A stretch of DNA of 64,000 nt. Source: Spirochaetaceae bacterium. GTDB lineage: Bacteria; Spirochaetota; Spirochaetia; SZUA-6; Bin103. The number at the start of each line of letters is the position of its first letter. The first letter of the stretch is position 1. The stretch is from assembly GCA_028821475.1 (NCBI GenBank), contig JAPPGB010000025.1, positions 19,990 to 83,989 on the forward strand. The letters are read 5' to 3'. The notes below the pieces were generated by a model. It saw nothing but the letters and a program-made list of their open reading frames with translations, searched no databases and was not told the DNA's origin. Both the position numbers and the translations under genes were made by a program. This document shows, piece after piece, positions 17,164 through 27,776 of the stretch.

Positions 17164-17177
17164 CGAGGGTACCCTCG
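17164..17177. repeat. 14-bp perfect palindrome at the cassette border
   Basis: CGAGGGTACCCTCG is a perfect palindrome in the 64-base gap between the stop of permease 1 and the start of the ATPase cassette. Next to it is a short GGTAC/GGTAC reiteration (17183-17195). It could be a regulatory site, a remnant of a terminator or a scar of insertion. Confidence 0.4.
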
Positions 17178-17196
17178 CCGGCGGTACGGTACGGTA

Positions 17197-18255
17197 TCAT
17201 TTCTGTACCACACGCACCCGGTAGCGGATCAGGGTGTCGCTGGCGAGGATGAAGAACAGCAGGGTGCCCTGGAACACCTGCGCGGTCTTGTCGGACAGGC
17301 CGAGTTCGATCTGCGCACCTTCGCCGCCCAGGTAGCTGATCGCCAGGATGATGCCGGCGAACAGGACGCCGACCGGGTTGAGCCGGCCGAGGAAGGCCAC
17401 GATGATGGCGGTGAAGCCGTAGCCGGGCGAGATCACCGGCTGCAGCTGCCCGACCGGGCCGGCGATCTCGCCGATGCCCGCCAGCCCGGCCAGGCCGCCG
17501 GACAACACCAGGCAGAACCACACGGTGCGCGGGCGCGAGAAGCCGCCGAAGCCGCTGGCGCGCGGCGCGGCGCCGCTCACCTCGATCTCGAACCCCTTGA
17601 GGGTGCGCGCCATGAACAGGAACAGCACCAGCACCGCCAGCACCGCGAACGCGCCGCCCAGGTGCACCCGGCTGTAGCCGAGCGTCGGCAGGAGCTGGAG
17701 CCCCTCCAGCGCCACCGACTCCGGGAAGTTGTAGCCCTCCGGATCGCGCCACGGCCCGCGCACAAGCCAGTCGAGCAGGAGCTGCGCCACGTACACGAGC
17801 ATCAGGCTGGTAAGGATCTCGTTGGCGCCGAAGCGGTTGCGCAGCAGCGCCGGAATCGCCGCCCAGGCGATGCCGCCGGCCATGCCGAGCAGCATCATCA
17901 GCGGCAGCGCCAGCGGCGACTGCCACTGGTTGGCCAGGATCGGGATGGCGGCGCCGGCGACGGCGCCGAGCGTGAGCTGGCCCTCGGCGCCGATGTTCCA
18001 GACGTTGGCGCGGAAGCACACCGCCAGCCCGACGCCGATCAGCACCAGCGGCGTGGCCTTGACCACCAGCTCCTCGATCGACCACAGGCTGGCCACCGGC
18101 TCGATGAAGTAGACGTACAGCCCGCGCCACGGATCGACGCCGCGCGCCGCGAACAGTATGGCGCCCACGATCACCATGAGCAGGATCGCCAGTAGGGGGG
18201 AAACCACGGTCATCACCCGGCTCGGCTGCGGGCGCTGCTCGAACAGCAGCTTCAC
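17197..18255 (-). CDS. Nucleoside ABC transporter permease 1
   Basis: Membrane subunit related to YufP/NupP, pairing with the permease at 14478. The 352 residues include an N-terminal membrane segment, VVKATPLVLIGVGLAVCFRANVWNIGAEGQ cut to its core FRANVWNIGAEGQL, GANEILTSLMLVYVAQLLLDW, and a late ISPGYGFTAIIVAFLGRLNPVG block, all family hallmarks. The GTG at 18255 begins VKLLFEQRPQPS. A second, nearly identical start sequence (VKLLFTQRPPPS) lies 125 bases upstream, overlapping the stop of the ATPase gene. The present start therefore seems to be the downstream copy of a small tandem duplication. Confidence 0.88.
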   Translation of the reverse strand: MKLLFEQRPQPSRVMTVVSPLLAILLMVIVGAILFAARGVDPWRGLYVYFIEPVASLWSIEELVVKATPLVLIGVGLAVCFRANVWNIGAEGQLTLGAVAGAAIPILANQWQSPLALPLMMLLGMAGGIAWAAIPALLRNRFGANEILTSLMLVYVAQLLLDWLVRGPWRDPEGYNFPESVALEGLQLLPTLGYSRVHLGGAFAVLAVLVLFLFMARTLKGFEIEVSGAAPRASGFGGFSRPRTVWFCLVLSGGLAGLAGIGEIAGPVGQLQPVISPGYGFTAIIVAFLGRLNPVGVLFAGIILAISYLGGEGAQIELGLSDKTAQVFQGTLLFFILASDTLIRYRVRVVQK

Positions 18256-18376
18256 GCCGGGACCCCCGGGACCCCCGGGTCCGCCGGGACCTCCCGGTTG
18301 CCTGTGCTTTCGTGGGCGCCTGCCATCAAGAGGCCGATCCGGCGGCTCGGCGGAGGGCGTTGCGTGAACAACAGCT

Positions 18377-19930
<1,554 letters not shown>

Positions 19931-19987
19931 CGTTCCTCCTCCACTGAGCCGGTGTGCCGGTCGGGAACCGCGCCCTCCGCCAGCGGA

Positions 19988-20842
19988 TCAGGCGCCTGCG
20001 GCGTCGCGGCGAAATGCCCACCCGGTGAGGCGCCGCTCGAGCCAAGCGAAGGCAGCATACATGCCGATCCCCTCCGCGGCCAGCGCGAACAGGCCCGCGA
20101 ACACCAGCGGCACCTCGAAGTTGGCCTGCGCGATCAGCATCATGTGGCCGATGCCGACGTTGGCGGCAACGGTCTCGGCCACCACCGAGCCGACGAACGC
20201 CAGCGTGATCGCCACCTTGAGCGAGCCGAAGAAGTAGGGCAGGGCGCGCGGTATGCCCACCTTCAGCATGATGTCGCGCTTGTGCGCCCCGAGCGCGCGC
20301 AGCACGTCCTCCAGTTCCGGCTCCAGCGTCGCCAGGCCGGTGGCCACGTTCACCACGATCGGGAAGAACGAGATCAGGAACGCGGTCAGGATGGCCGGCG
20401 GCGAGCCGATGCCGAACCACAGCACCAGGATCGGCACCACGGCAACCTTGGGCACGCAGTTGAAGCCGATCATCATCGGATAGAGGCCGTTGTAGATGGT
20501 CTTCGACCAGCCGATGATCAGCCCGAGCAGCAGGCCGAATCCTACCGCGATGCCGAATCCCGCCAGCGTCGTCCACAGGGTCTGGATCGAGTTGACCACG
20601 AGCGCGCGGCGAAACTCGACGAAGGTGGCGAGAATCACGGAGGGGGTCGGCAGCACGTAGGAGGGAATTCGGAACACCCGGCACACCGCCTCCCAGAGCA
20701 GGAAGCCGCCAAGCGTCATCAGCCAGGGCGACAGCCGCTCCCGCCAGCGCGCCTGTCCCGCCGCCGTCGGCGGAGCGGGAGCCCCGGCCTGCGCCTCGAC
20801 AGGTTCGGTCATGGCGCGGTCGGTCATGTCACCCGGAGTCAT
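19988..20842 (-). CDS. ABC transporter permease, SsuC/TauC type
   Basis: A 284-residue inner-membrane subunit of an NMT1/nitrate/sulfonate-class importer. After a polar, proline-rich N terminus (about 1-35) come about six membrane segments. It carries the typical SYVLPTPSVILATFVEF opening, FNCVPKVAVVPILVLWFGIGSPPAI, and the EAA-like coupling loop EDVLRALGAHKRDIMLKVGIPRALPYFFGSLKVAI. The ATG at 20842 overlaps the ATPase stop by four bases. Several ATG codons close together (20842, 20827, 20812) make the exact start slightly uncertain. The substrate is not evident; pyrimidine, thiamine-precursor or sulfonate relatives are all in this family. Confidence 0.88.
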   Translation of the reverse strand: MTPGDMTDRAMTEPVEAQAGAPAPPTAAGQARWRERLSPWLMTLGGFLLWEAVCRVFRIPSYVLPTPSVILATFVEFRRALVVNSIQTLWTTLAGFGIAVGFGLLLGLIIGWSKTIYNGLYPMMIGFNCVPKVAVVPILVLWFGIGSPPAILTAFLISFFPIVVNVATGLATLEPELEDVLRALGAHKRDIMLKVGIPRALPYFFGSLKVAITLAFVGSVVAETVAANVGIGHMMLIAQANFEVPLVFAGLFALAAEGIGMYAAFAWLERRLTGWAFRRDAAGA

Positions 20843-21657
20843 ATCACCCGAAACTGTGCGATGTGGTCGCGCAGTTCCTGCACGATGGCGACGAACTCGG
20901 GCGAGTAGCAGTCGTCGGGCTCGCGCGGGCGCGGCAGGTCGATCGCCCGGGTCACCTCGATGCGGCCCGGGCGTGCGCTCATCACGTGCACGGTGTCGGC
21001 CAGGAACACCGCCTCGCGCAGGTCGTGGGTAACCAGGATCACGGTGAATCCCTTGCGTTGCCACAGGTCGCGCAGCACGCACCACAACTCCTCGCGCGTG
21101 AACGCGTCCAGCGCCGCGAACGGCTCGTCGAGCATCAGCAGCGCGGGCTCGTGAATCAGCGCCCGGCACAGCGATGCCCGCTGTTGCATGCCGCCGGAGA
21201 GCTGCCACGGGTAGTGGCCGCCGTAGCCGGACAGGCCCACCAGCGCCAGCAGCTCCTCCGCGGCCGCTTCGTACGCGGCGCGCCGCGCGCGCAGCCGGCG
21301 CCGGTGCGGCTGCACGATTTCCAGCGGCAGCAGGACGTTGTCCAGGGTCGACCGCCACAGCAGCAGGGTCGGGTTCTGGAACGCCATGCCGACGATCTTC
21401 AGCGGGCCGGTCACCGCCTGACCGGCCACGATGGTGTCTCCGGTGCGGGCCGGGAGCAGGCCCGACATCAGCTTCATCAGCGTCGACTTGCCGCACCCGC
21501 TCGGCCCGACCACGGCGGCGAACTCGCCACGCCGCACCTGCAGGTCCAGACCCTGCAGCACCAGTGCGGCGGACGCGTCGCCGCCGTAGGTCAGGCTGAC
21601 ATCGCGCAACTCGACGAAAGCTTCCGCCTGCGCGCTCCCCGTGTCGCCCGCACCCAC
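20839..21657 (-). CDS. ABC transporter ATPase, SsuB/TauB type
   Basis: A 272-residue ATPase of the same importer. It has Walker A GPSGCGKST (about residues 53-61), the Q-loop in MAFQNPTLLLWRSTLDNVLLPLE, signature LSGGMQQRASL, Walker B LLMLDEPFAALDAFTRE and switch LVTHDLREAVFLAD, all typical of the nitrate/taurine class. It starts 7 bases after the stop of the binding-protein gene and overlaps the permease by four bases, so the three genes form one operon in the order receptor, ATPase, permease. Confidence 0.9.
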   Translation of the reverse strand: MGAGDTGSAQAEAFVELRDVSLTYGGDASAALVLQGLDLQVRRGEFAAVVGPSGCGKSTLMKLMSGLLPARTGDTIVAGQAVTGPLKIVGMAFQNPTLLLWRSTLDNVLLPLEIVQPHRRRLRARRAAYEAAAEELLALVGLSGYGGHYPWQLSGGMQQRASLCRALIHEPALLMLDEPFAALDAFTREELWCVLRDLWQRKGFTVILVTHDLREAVFLADTVHVMSARPGRIEVTRAIDLPRPREPDDCYSPEFVAIVQELRDHIAQFRVI

Positions 21658-21664
21658 AACGGTG

Positions 21665-22696
21665 CTACTGTAGCATACGCTCCGCGGCTGCCGGCAGGTA
21701 CTCGTTGGTGAACACGTCCTCGGGCGCCGGCGGCGTACCGCTGAACTCGTAGGTCACGCCGATCTGCTCGATCGAAGAGGCCAGCCGCGCCAGGTCGACG
21801 CTCCCGAACCCGTGCTCCTGCACGTAGGCGGTGTTCACGTTGTCGGCAATGCTCATCTCCAGGCGCTCCAACTCGACCGGCTCACGCGCCACCAGGTTGC
21901 GATCCAGCACGTGCTTCACGGCGGCGGCCGGATCCGCGACCACGTCCTGCCAGCCCCTGATGATGGCGCGCACGAAGCCGGACACGGCGTCCGGGTTCTC
22001 GGCGGCGAATTCGGGGTTGACGATGACCGTGTTGCCGTACAGTTCGAGGCCGTAATCGGACATCAGGAACACGCGGATGTCCTCCGGCGCCACGCCCTTG
22101 GACTTGAGGTTCAGGAACGACGAGAACGAGAAGCCGGTGATCGCATCCACCTGGCCCGCCACCAGCATCGGCTCGCGCACCGGGAAGCCCACGTTCTCGA
22201 TGGTCACCTTGCTGGCGTCGATGCCGTTCGCCTTGACGAACGCCTTCCACTGCGCGTAGGCGCCGTCGGGAGCGGGCGCGCCGAGAATGCGCCCTTCCAG
22301 GTCCTTCGGCGTCTCGATGCCGGTCCTGGCGAGCGTCACGATCGCGAACGGCGGCGCGTCGTACACCATCAGAATGCCCTTGATGCCCACGTCCGGATTC
22401 TTGTCGTGGAACTTGATCAACGAGTTGATGTCGGCGAAGCCGAACTGGTAGACGCCGCTGGCCACGCGCGGAATCGCCTCCAGCGAACCCTGGCCGGTGT
22501 CGATGGTGACGTCCAGCCCCTCGTCGGCAAAGTAGCCCTTGTCGTCGGCCAGCAGGTAGGCCGCCGCCGGACCTTCGAACTTCCAGTCGAGCGAGAATTT
22601 GACGTCGAGCTGGTCCGCGCTCACCGCGGCTGCGCCGAGCAACGATGCGCAGGCGATGGCCAGAAAGCCGAGCACCGCGCGCTGAAATGTGTGCAT
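21665..22696 (-). CDS. NMT1/THI5-type ABC substrate-binding protein
   Basis: Periplasmic receptor of 343 residues, with a leader of about 27 residues ([21 protein letters not shown] and on to VSADQ). The mature part begins [36 protein letters not shown], the usual NMT1/THI5/TauA signature, followed by the [21 protein letters not shown] segment. The fold binds small, often aromatic or amino-pyrimidine ligands, so a nucleobase-like substrate would fit the purine-rich neighbourhood. This is an inference. The ATG at 22696 has a strong AGGAGG site. It is divergent from the isomerase/oxidoreductase pair at 22815. Confidence 0.88.
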   Translation of the reverse strand: MHTFQRAVLGFLAIACASLLGAAAVSADQLDVKFSLDWKFEGPAAAYLLADDKGYFADEGLDVTIDTGQGSLEAIPRVASGVYQFGFADINSLIKFHDKNPDVGIKGILMVYDAPPFAIVTLARTGIETPKDLEGRILGAPAPDGAYAQWKAFVKANGIDASKVTIENVGFPVREPMLVAGQVDAITGFSFSSFLNLKSKGVAPEDIRVFLMSDYGLELYGNTVIVNPEFAAENPDAVSGFVRAIIRGWQDVVADPAAAVKHVLDRNLVAREPVELERLEMSIADNVNTAYVQEHGFGSVDLARLASSIEQIGVTYEFSGTPPAPEDVFTNEYLPAAAERMLQ

Positions 22697-22814
22697 GAGA
22701 ATCCTCCTGTGCAGCATTATGCAAGATGCGCGCCAATTGGGAAGCCGGCTGCGGCCACTGGAACCGTGTCGCGGCACCGTGCAAGAATGCCGGCGCAACA
22801 GTGGAGAGCGCACA

Positions 22815-23705
22815 ATGGCACACGCTTCGATAACTATGCTCAACTCGATGGCGGACCGCGACTTCGAGACCGCCCTGGACCGCCACGTGGCGTGGGGGCT
22901 GCGCCACCTCGATGTGAAGGACTCCGTGTTCGGCAAGCGCGTGGCCGACCTGAGCGACGCCGAGGCCCACTGCGCCGCGGAGCTGATCGATGCCCGCGGG
23001 CTTTCCGTGTACTGCATGTCCACGCAACTCTTCCACGGCGACGTGGAGGTGGGCGAGGCGGCGTTCCGCAAGGCGCACCTGGAGCCGCTGGAGCGCGCCA
23101 TCTCGGTTGCCCGGATTCTGCGTCCGAACCTGTTCCGGCTGCTGTCGGCGCGCACCACCCGGCGCGGGCAGGTCGACAACAGCATCGCCTGGCTGCGCGC
23201 CGAGCATCCGTGGGTCATCGCCTGCTACCGCGAGGCGGTCGAGCGGCTGGCGGCGGTGGGGCTGCGCGTGACCATCGAGAACGAGTGCCACGCCAACATC
23301 CTCGCGACCCCGGACGAGGTCACCGGCTTCTTCGCCGAGTTGGACTGCGGCGACGCGGTCAACCTGACCTGGGACGTGCAGAACATGTGGCAGATGGGCA
23401 CCTTCCCCACGATGGAGGTGTACGGCGAGTTGCGCCCGCTGCTTGCCTACTACCACTTGAAGGGCGGTCAGGCGGCGGCGGGCGGCGACGCCCTGCACTG
23501 GAAGTCGAGCCTCGAGGACGCCTCCTGGCCGGTGCGGGAGATAACCCGGCAGGTGGTGGCGGACGGCGTCAGCCCGGTGATCTGCCTGAACGGCTCGCAC
23601 GGACAGCGCAAGCCGGGGTACCCCTACGACGACGTGCTCGCGCGCGACCTTGCGTTCGCAAGGGAAATCGCCGGCGGCGTCGAGACCGCGGGAGGCGAAC
23701 GGTGA
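22815..23705 (+). CDS. Sugar phosphate isomerase/epimerase-like TIM-barrel protein
   Basis: The 296-residue protein looks like an AP-endonuclease-2/xylose-isomerase-like TIM barrel, a family of sugar isomerases and epimerases with a divalent metal. Supporting segments are the N-terminal [14 protein letters not shown], the metal-site-like [24 protein letters not shown] and YYHLKGGQ, which supply Glu, Asp and His at the expected strand ends. The ATG at 22815 follows GGAGAG. It overlaps the following dehydrogenase by four bases, a common pairing in pathways for unusual sugars or inositol. The actual substrate cannot be told. Confidence 0.75.
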   Translation: MAHASITMLNSMADRDFETALDRHVAWGLRHLDVKDSVFGKRVADLSDAEAHCAAELIDARGLSVYCMSTQLFHGDVEVGEAAFRKAHLEPLERAISVARILRPNLFRLLSARTTRRGQVDNSIAWLRAEHPWVIACYREAVERLAAVGLRVTIENECHANILATPDEVTGFFAELDCGDAVNLTWDVQNMWQMGTFPTMEVYGELRPLLAYYHLKGGQAAAGGDALHWKSSLEDASWPVREITRQVVADGVSPVICLNGSHGQRKPGYPYDDVLARDLAFAREIAGGVETAGGER

Positions 23706-24739
23706 GCTATCAGCGCGAATTCGAGCGGCGCCTCAATGTCGGCGTGGTGGGCGTGGGGTCCCACTCCTACCGCAACCTGCTGCCCACGATGCACTTTCTG
23801 CCGGTGCGGCTGGCCGCGTTCTGCGACCGAAACCTGGAGCTGGCCGAGCGCACCGCCGCAGAGTACGGCGTATCGGCCTGCTACGCCGACAGCGCCGAGA
23901 TGTACCGCAACGAGGACTTGGACGCCGTGTTCATCTGCGTGTCTCCGCGCGTGCACTCGGAGCTCGCCTGCGAGGCGCTGGACGCGGGCGTGCACGTGTG
24001 GATGGAGAAGCCGCCGTCGATCAACCCGGCACAGGTGGAGACGATGATCGAGCACCGCGGCGACCGCGTCGCAGTGGTGGGATTCAAGAAGGCGTTCCTG
24101 CCCGCCACCCGCAAGGTGATCGAGATCATGGCGCGCGACGATGCCGGACCCCTGCAGGGGATGACCGCCGAATACCGGCTGCAGTTTCCCGAGGGCGGCG
24201 CCGAGGTACTCACCGGCCCGGGGCTGCGCAATTCGTTCGGCGACGCCGTCCACCCGATGGCGATGATGCTTGCCGTTGGCGGCGAAGTCGCGGCGGTGAC
24301 GGCGCACCCCACCCCGACCCGGGTGGGCGTCTGCGTGCTGGAGTTCGCCAGCGGGGCGGTGGGCACCTTCAGCCTGGTGTCGGCGCGCACCATGCCGCTG
24401 GAGCGCTACGCGTTCTGGGGCAACTGGCACGTCAGCGTCGACAACGGCAGCCGCATCACGGTGCGGCGCGGCATTCCCTTCGCCTACGGGCGCACCACCA
24501 GCTTCGCCCCGGACGGGATCGACTCCGGCGCGGTGGTGTGGGAGCCGCAGAACACCCTGGCCACCCTGGAGAACAAGTCGCTGTTCATCCAGGGCTTCTA
24601 CAACGAGATGCGATACTTCTGCGACTGCGTGCTGGAGGGCCGCCCGGCGCGGCAGGGTTCGCTCGAGTTCGCGCTCGCCCTGATGCGCACCTACGAGGCA
24701 GCGCTGCACTCCGAGGGCCGCCGCATCGAGCTCGCCTGA
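23702..24739 (+). CDS. Gfo/Idh/MocA-family oxidoreductase
   Basis: NAD(P)-dependent dehydrogenase of 345 residues. The N-terminal Rossmann fold shows [19 protein letters not shown], followed by [32 protein letters not shown]. The EKP motif is characteristic of the family, and GFKKAFLPA follows in the usual place of the cofactor-side lysine. The C-terminal half is the alpha/beta dimerisation domain ([13 protein letters not shown] with a conserved His). The GTG at 23702 overlaps the isomerase stop (GTGA). Together they probably convert a sugar or polyol after uptake, perhaps by a nearby transporter, but no substrate can be assigned. Confidence 0.85.
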   Translation: MSYQREFERRLNVGVVGVGSHSYRNLLPTMHFLPVRLAAFCDRNLELAERTAAEYGVSACYADSAEMYRNEDLDAVFICVSPRVHSELACEALDAGVHVWMEKPPSINPAQVETMIEHRGDRVAVVGFKKAFLPATRKVIEIMARDDAGPLQGMTAEYRLQFPEGGAEVLTGPGLRNSFGDAVHPMAMMLAVGGEVAAVTAHPTPTRVGVCVLEFASGAVGTFSLVSARTMPLERYAFWGNWHVSVDNGSRITVRRGIPFAYGRTTSFAPDGIDSGAVVWEPQNTLATLENKSLFIQGFYNEMRYFCDCVLEGRPARQGSLEFALALMRTYEAALHSEGRRIELA

Positions 24740-24756
24740 CCGGCCCGTGCACGCCC

Positions 24757-24945
24757 CGCGGCCGGGGTCTGGCGATCGACAACCACTGCGCGGTCGCGTT
24801 CGCCGGCGACGGCTGCCGCGTAATCTCCGCGGCTCCCTGCGCCGGAGCCTACGCGCTGACGGCGCACGGGGGCCGGGTCACCGAACGCCGGCTCCCCGCT
24901 ACGCAGGATTACCGTCCTGCAAGCAAGTTGTACGGGAGCGGGTAG
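24757..24945 (+). pseudogene. C-terminal remnant of a peptidase S51-like protein
   Basis: Downstream of the oxidoreductase, a frame reading GLAIDNHCAVAFAGDGCRVI and then AHGGRVTERRLPATQDYRPA to a TAG at 24943 resembles the end of peptidase E/S51-type class I glutamine-amidotransferase-like enzymes. No start or catalytic N-terminal part is present, as the upstream sequence belongs to the oxidoreductase in another frame. I read it as a leftover gene end. The resemblance is from memory of the family and is moderate. Confidence 0.4.
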
Positions 24946-25365
24946 TCAGCCTTCGAGCAGGTGTTTGAGGGCGGCGAGCTGGCCGCTATCGGCCTTGCGG
25001 ATGGCCATTCGGATCAGCGGCGCCAGGAACCGCCACGGACCCTGCATGCGGCAGTCGGCGGTAAGGGTGACGCGCGTGCTGTCGGCGCCGGATGCTTCGA
25101 TGGCGTACTCGTAGTCGGCGGTCACGCCACCGTGCTCGGAGCGCAGGACGAACGACCGGCCCGGCTGCCATGCAGCGATGGTGGAGGTACGGTCCTGCCC
25201 GCGGGACCGGAAGGTGATGCGCGTCCCCACGGCTGCCTCGCCCTCCGCCTTCAGCCAGTCGACGCCGGCCATCCAGCGGTGGGCGCTGCTCCAGTCCGTC
25301 AGGGCCTGCCACACCTCGTCCGCGGGTCTGGCTATGGTCGCCTCCACAGCGAACACTCTCGGCAT
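24946..25365 (-). CDS. SRPBCC (polyketide cyclase/START-like) family protein
   Basis: A 139-residue protein of the SRPBCC fold, a small alpha/beta cavity that binds hydrophobic ligands. It opens with the typical FAVEATIARPADEVWQALTDWSSAHRWM, continues with VGTRITFRSRG and ADYEYAIEAS strands, and ends in a long C-terminal helix (PLIRMAIRKADSGQLAALKHLLEG). No catalytic function can be assigned. The ATG at 25365 has a strong GGGAGGA site. It is transcribed alone, divergent from the metal operon. Confidence 0.8.
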   Translation of the reverse strand: MPRVFAVEATIARPADEVWQALTDWSSAHRWMAGVDWLKAEGEAAVGTRITFRSRGQDRTSTIAAWQPGRSFVLRSEHGGVTADYEYAIEASGADSTRVTLTADCRMQGPWRFLAPLIRMAIRKADSGQLAALKHLLEG

Positions 25366-25507
25366 CGTAATCCTCCCTTGCATCGGCGCTACGGCAGAAT
25401 GCCACGTCCGCCGGGGCGCAGCATACACCACGAGAGCCCCGTCGGGGCCGAGCGCAAGCGCTTCTTTTCGCTTGACCCGGATGGCTGGCACGATTACTCT
25501 AACTCTG

Positions 25508-25527
25508 AATTTTGAGTAATCAAAATT
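25508..25527. promoter_or_regulatory. Perfect palindrome upstream of metal-uptake operon, candidate metalloregulator operator
   Basis: AATTTTGA-GTAA-TCAAAATT is a perfect 8-bp inverted repeat with a 4-base spacer, ending 12 bases before the start codon of the binding-protein gene. It lies in a sharply AT-rich patch (about 25492-25540) in otherwise GC-rich DNA. A second overlapping pair, AAAAT-TGGG-ATTTT (25522-25535), runs toward the start codon. Length and symmetry suit a DtxR/MntR-type dimer site, and the operon encodes DtxR-like domains, but no known box matches exactly. Confidence 0.6.
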
Positions 25528-25539
25528 GGGATTTTCTCA

Positions 25540-26619
25540 ATGCGAAAGAAGAGTCGTGGCCAGCACGGCACATTGGCATGGGCACGGGCGCTGTTGGGGT
25601 GTACCCTGGCGGCGGCGGTGCTCGTTTCCTGCGGCGCAACCAAAGAAGGCGGCGGCGCCCCGGAGGCAGGGCAGGCGGCCAGCCCGGCTTCCGATGCCGC
25701 AGCCGGCGCGGGCTCGCCCGACCATCCGTATCGCATCGCCGCCACCATCGGCATGGTGGCCGACATCGTACGGCAGGTTGCCGGTGACCGGGGCGAGGTG
25801 ACGGCGATCATCGGGGAGGGGGTCGACCCGCACCTGTACGTGCCCACGCGCAGCGACGTGGCGGCGCTGATGGAGGCGGACATCGTGTTCTACTCCGGGC
25901 TGCTGCTGGAGGGGAAGATGACCGATACGCTGGTCAGGGTGGCACGCGGCGGGCGCCCGGTGCACGCGGTCACCGAGCTGGTGGACGAGTCGGTGCTGCT
26001 CGCGCCGGAGGAGTTTGCCGGTCACTACGATCCTCACCTGTGGATGGACGTGTCCGGCTGGATGCAGGCGGTCGACGCGGTGACCGGGGCGCTGGCCGAG
26101 TTCGATCCCGCCGGGCGGGAGGGCTACCGGCAGCGCGCGGCGGACTACCGCGCCACGCTCGCCGAGTTGCACGACTACGCCCTGCACGTCATCGGCTCGA
26201 TTCCCGAGCGGCAGCGCATCCTGGTTACCGCCCACGATGCGTTCAACTACTTCGGGCGCGCCTACGGCCTGGAGGTGCAGGGCATCCAGGGCATGTCGAC
26301 CGAGTCGGAGGCGGGCCTGGACCGCATCAACCGGCTGGTGGACCTGCTGGTGACGCGGCAGGTCGGGGCGGTGTTCGTGGAAACCACCATCGCAGACCGT
26401 AACGTGCGCGCGTTGATCGAAGGCGCCGCGGCGCGTGGTCACGAGGTGGCGGTGGGCGGCGAGCTGTTCTCCGACGCCATGGGCCGACCCGGCACCTACG
26501 AGGGCACCTACGTGGGCATGCTGGACCACAACGTCACCACCGTGGCCCGCGCTCTGGGCGGAGATGCTCCGGAGCGCGGCTTCCAGGGCAAGTTGTCGCA
26601 TGCGGTGGCGGCGCCATGA
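25540..26619 (+). CDS. Metal ABC transporter binding lipoprotein (TroA/MntA type)
   Basis: Lipid-anchored metal receptor of 359 residues. The leader ends in a lipobox, LVSC (cysteine near residue 31), followed by a Gly/Ala/Pro-rich tether. The mature domain has GMVADIVRQVAGD, the metal histidine in GVDPHLYVPTRSD, then HYDPHLWMDVSGWMQA, the VTAHDAFNYFGRAYGLEVQGIQGMSTESEAG block and a late FVETTIADRNV, the usual His-His-Glu/Asp ligand set of TroA/MntA/PsaA. It lacks the His-rich loop of ZnuA at 1780, favouring manganese or iron. The ATG at 25540 lies just after a palindrome, and the stop overlaps the ATPase start (ATGA). Confidence 0.9.
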   Translation: MRKKSRGQHGTLAWARALLGCTLAAAVLVSCGATKEGGGAPEAGQAASPASDAAAGAGSPDHPYRIAATIGMVADIVRQVAGDRGEVTAIIGEGVDPHLYVPTRSDVAALMEADIVFYSGLLLEGKMTDTLVRVARGGRPVHAVTELVDESVLLAPEEFAGHYDPHLWMDVSGWMQAVDAVTGALAEFDPAGREGYRQRAADYRATLAELHDYALHVIGSIPERQRILVTAHDAFNYFGRAYGLEVQGIQGMSTESEAGLDRINRLVDLLVTRQVGAVFVETTIADRNVRALIEGAAARGHEVAVGGELFSDAMGRPGTYEGTYVGMLDHNVTTVARALGGDAPERGFQGKLSHAVAAP

Positions 26620-27776
26620 GCGGGCCGGCGAAACAGGCCCGCCCGCCACTGGCGGCGGGCGATGAGAGGCTACGGCGGGTACGCGCTCGCGGATCACTGT
26701 TGGTTGCGTCGCGGGCGCGGTCGCTCCGCTACGCCAAGGGCGACGCAGTCGCAGGCACGGGCACCACAACCGGGTCGCGACTCACGGACCAGGCTCCGGC
26801 AGCACCGCCGGCACGAGACCGCAGCGGTGTGCCGGCTGCCGGATCGCTTGCGGTGCGCGACGATCCGGGCCGGCCCGCCGCCGAGCCGGCACGACGTGGC
26901 GATGGCAGACCTCGTCACGGCGGCCCGGGCGCCCAACGTGGCGGCGACCACCCGAAGGCGGCGACCGCTCCCCATCCGGTCGCGGCGGCGTCCGGCCCCG
27001 CGCGCAGTCCGCTGGTGGTGCGCGACCTGACCATCGCGTACCGGCGCCGGCCGGTGTTGTGGGACGTGGACCTGGCGGCGACCGACGGCGTCATTACCGG
27101 CATCGTCGGCCCCAACGGCGCCGGCAAGAGCACCCTGCTGAAGGGCGTGCTCGACCTGGTGCCGCGCGTGTCCGGCTCAGTGAGCATCTACGGCAGGCCC
27201 TACCGCCAGCAGCGGCGCGTGGTGGCCTACGTCCCGCAACGCGAGAGCGTGGATTGGGACTACCCGGTGAGTGCCCTCGAGCTGGTGGCGATGGGGCTGT
27301 ACCGGTCGCTCGGCTGGCTGCGCCCGGTGCGCCGTGCCACCCGCGAGGCGGCGCGCGCCGTCATGGACCTGGTCGGCATGGCCGACTACGCCGGGCGGCA
27401 GATCTCGGAGCTGTCCGGCGGACAGCAGCAGCGGTTGTTCCTGGCGCGGGCGCTGGCTCAGGATGCGCAGATCTACTTCATGGACGAGCCGTTCGCCGGT
27501 GTCGACGCCGCCACCGAGCGCGCCATCGTCGAGTTGCTGCAGCGCCTGCGACGCGCCGGCAAGAGCGTGTTCGTGGTGCACCACGACCTGCAGACCGTGA
27601 GCAGCTACTTCGACGACCTGCTGATGCTGAATCTGCGCGTGGTGGCGCACGGACCGGTGGCGGAGGTGTTCACCGACGACAACCTGCAGAAGACCTACGG
27701 CGGACGGCTCACGCTGCTCGACCGGGCGGTGGACGCCCTCGGACGGGGCCCGGGCGGGCGGGGACGCGACGGGTGA
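26616..27776 (+). CDS. Metal ABC transporter ATPase with long N-terminal extension
   Basis: The C-terminal 250 residues are a normal MntB/ZnuC-type ATPase: Walker A GPNGAGKST, VAYVPQRESVDWDYPVSALELVAMGLY, signature LSGGQQQRLFLARAL, Walker B IYFMDEPFAGVDAAT, switch VVHHDLQTVSSYFDD. The first 130 residues are an unusual Arg/Pro/Gly/Ala-rich, probably disordered stretch with no recognisable domain. The ATG at 26616 overlaps the receptor stop (ATGA), which supports it. However, a downstream GTG/TTG start close to SPLVVRDLTIAY (about 27000) would give a protein of ordinary size. The end overlaps the first permease by four bases. Confidence 0.88.
   Translation: MSGPAKQARPPLAAGDERLRRVRARGSLLVASRARSLRYAKGDAVAGTGTTTGSRLTDQAPAAPPARDRSGVPAAGSLAVRDDPGRPAAEPARRGDGRPRHGGPGAQRGGDHPKAATAPHPVAAASGPARSPLVVRDLTIAYRRRPVLWDVDLAATDGVITGIVGPNGAGKSTLLKGVLDLVPRVSGSVSIYGRPYRQQRRVVAYVPQRESVDWDYPVSALELVAMGLYRSLGWLRPVRRATREAARAVMDLVGMADYAGRQISELSGGQQQRLFLARALAQDAQIYFMDEPFAGVDAATERAIVELLQRLRRAGKSVFVVHHDLQTVSSYFDDLLMLNLRVVAHGPVAEVFTDDNLQKTYGGRLTLLDRAVDALGRGPGGRGRDG

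Noticed and set aside
18256..18300. Collagen-like Gly-Pro-Pro repeat on the plus strand
   Set aside because: It comes from GGGACCCCC slippage in a spacer antisense to the transporter operon, not from a gene.
21812..23701. N-terminal part of a long plus-strand frame ahead of the oxidoreductase
   Set aside because: It is antisense to the NMT1 receptor and overlaps the isomerase in another frame. Only the part from 23702 has oxidoreductase motifs.
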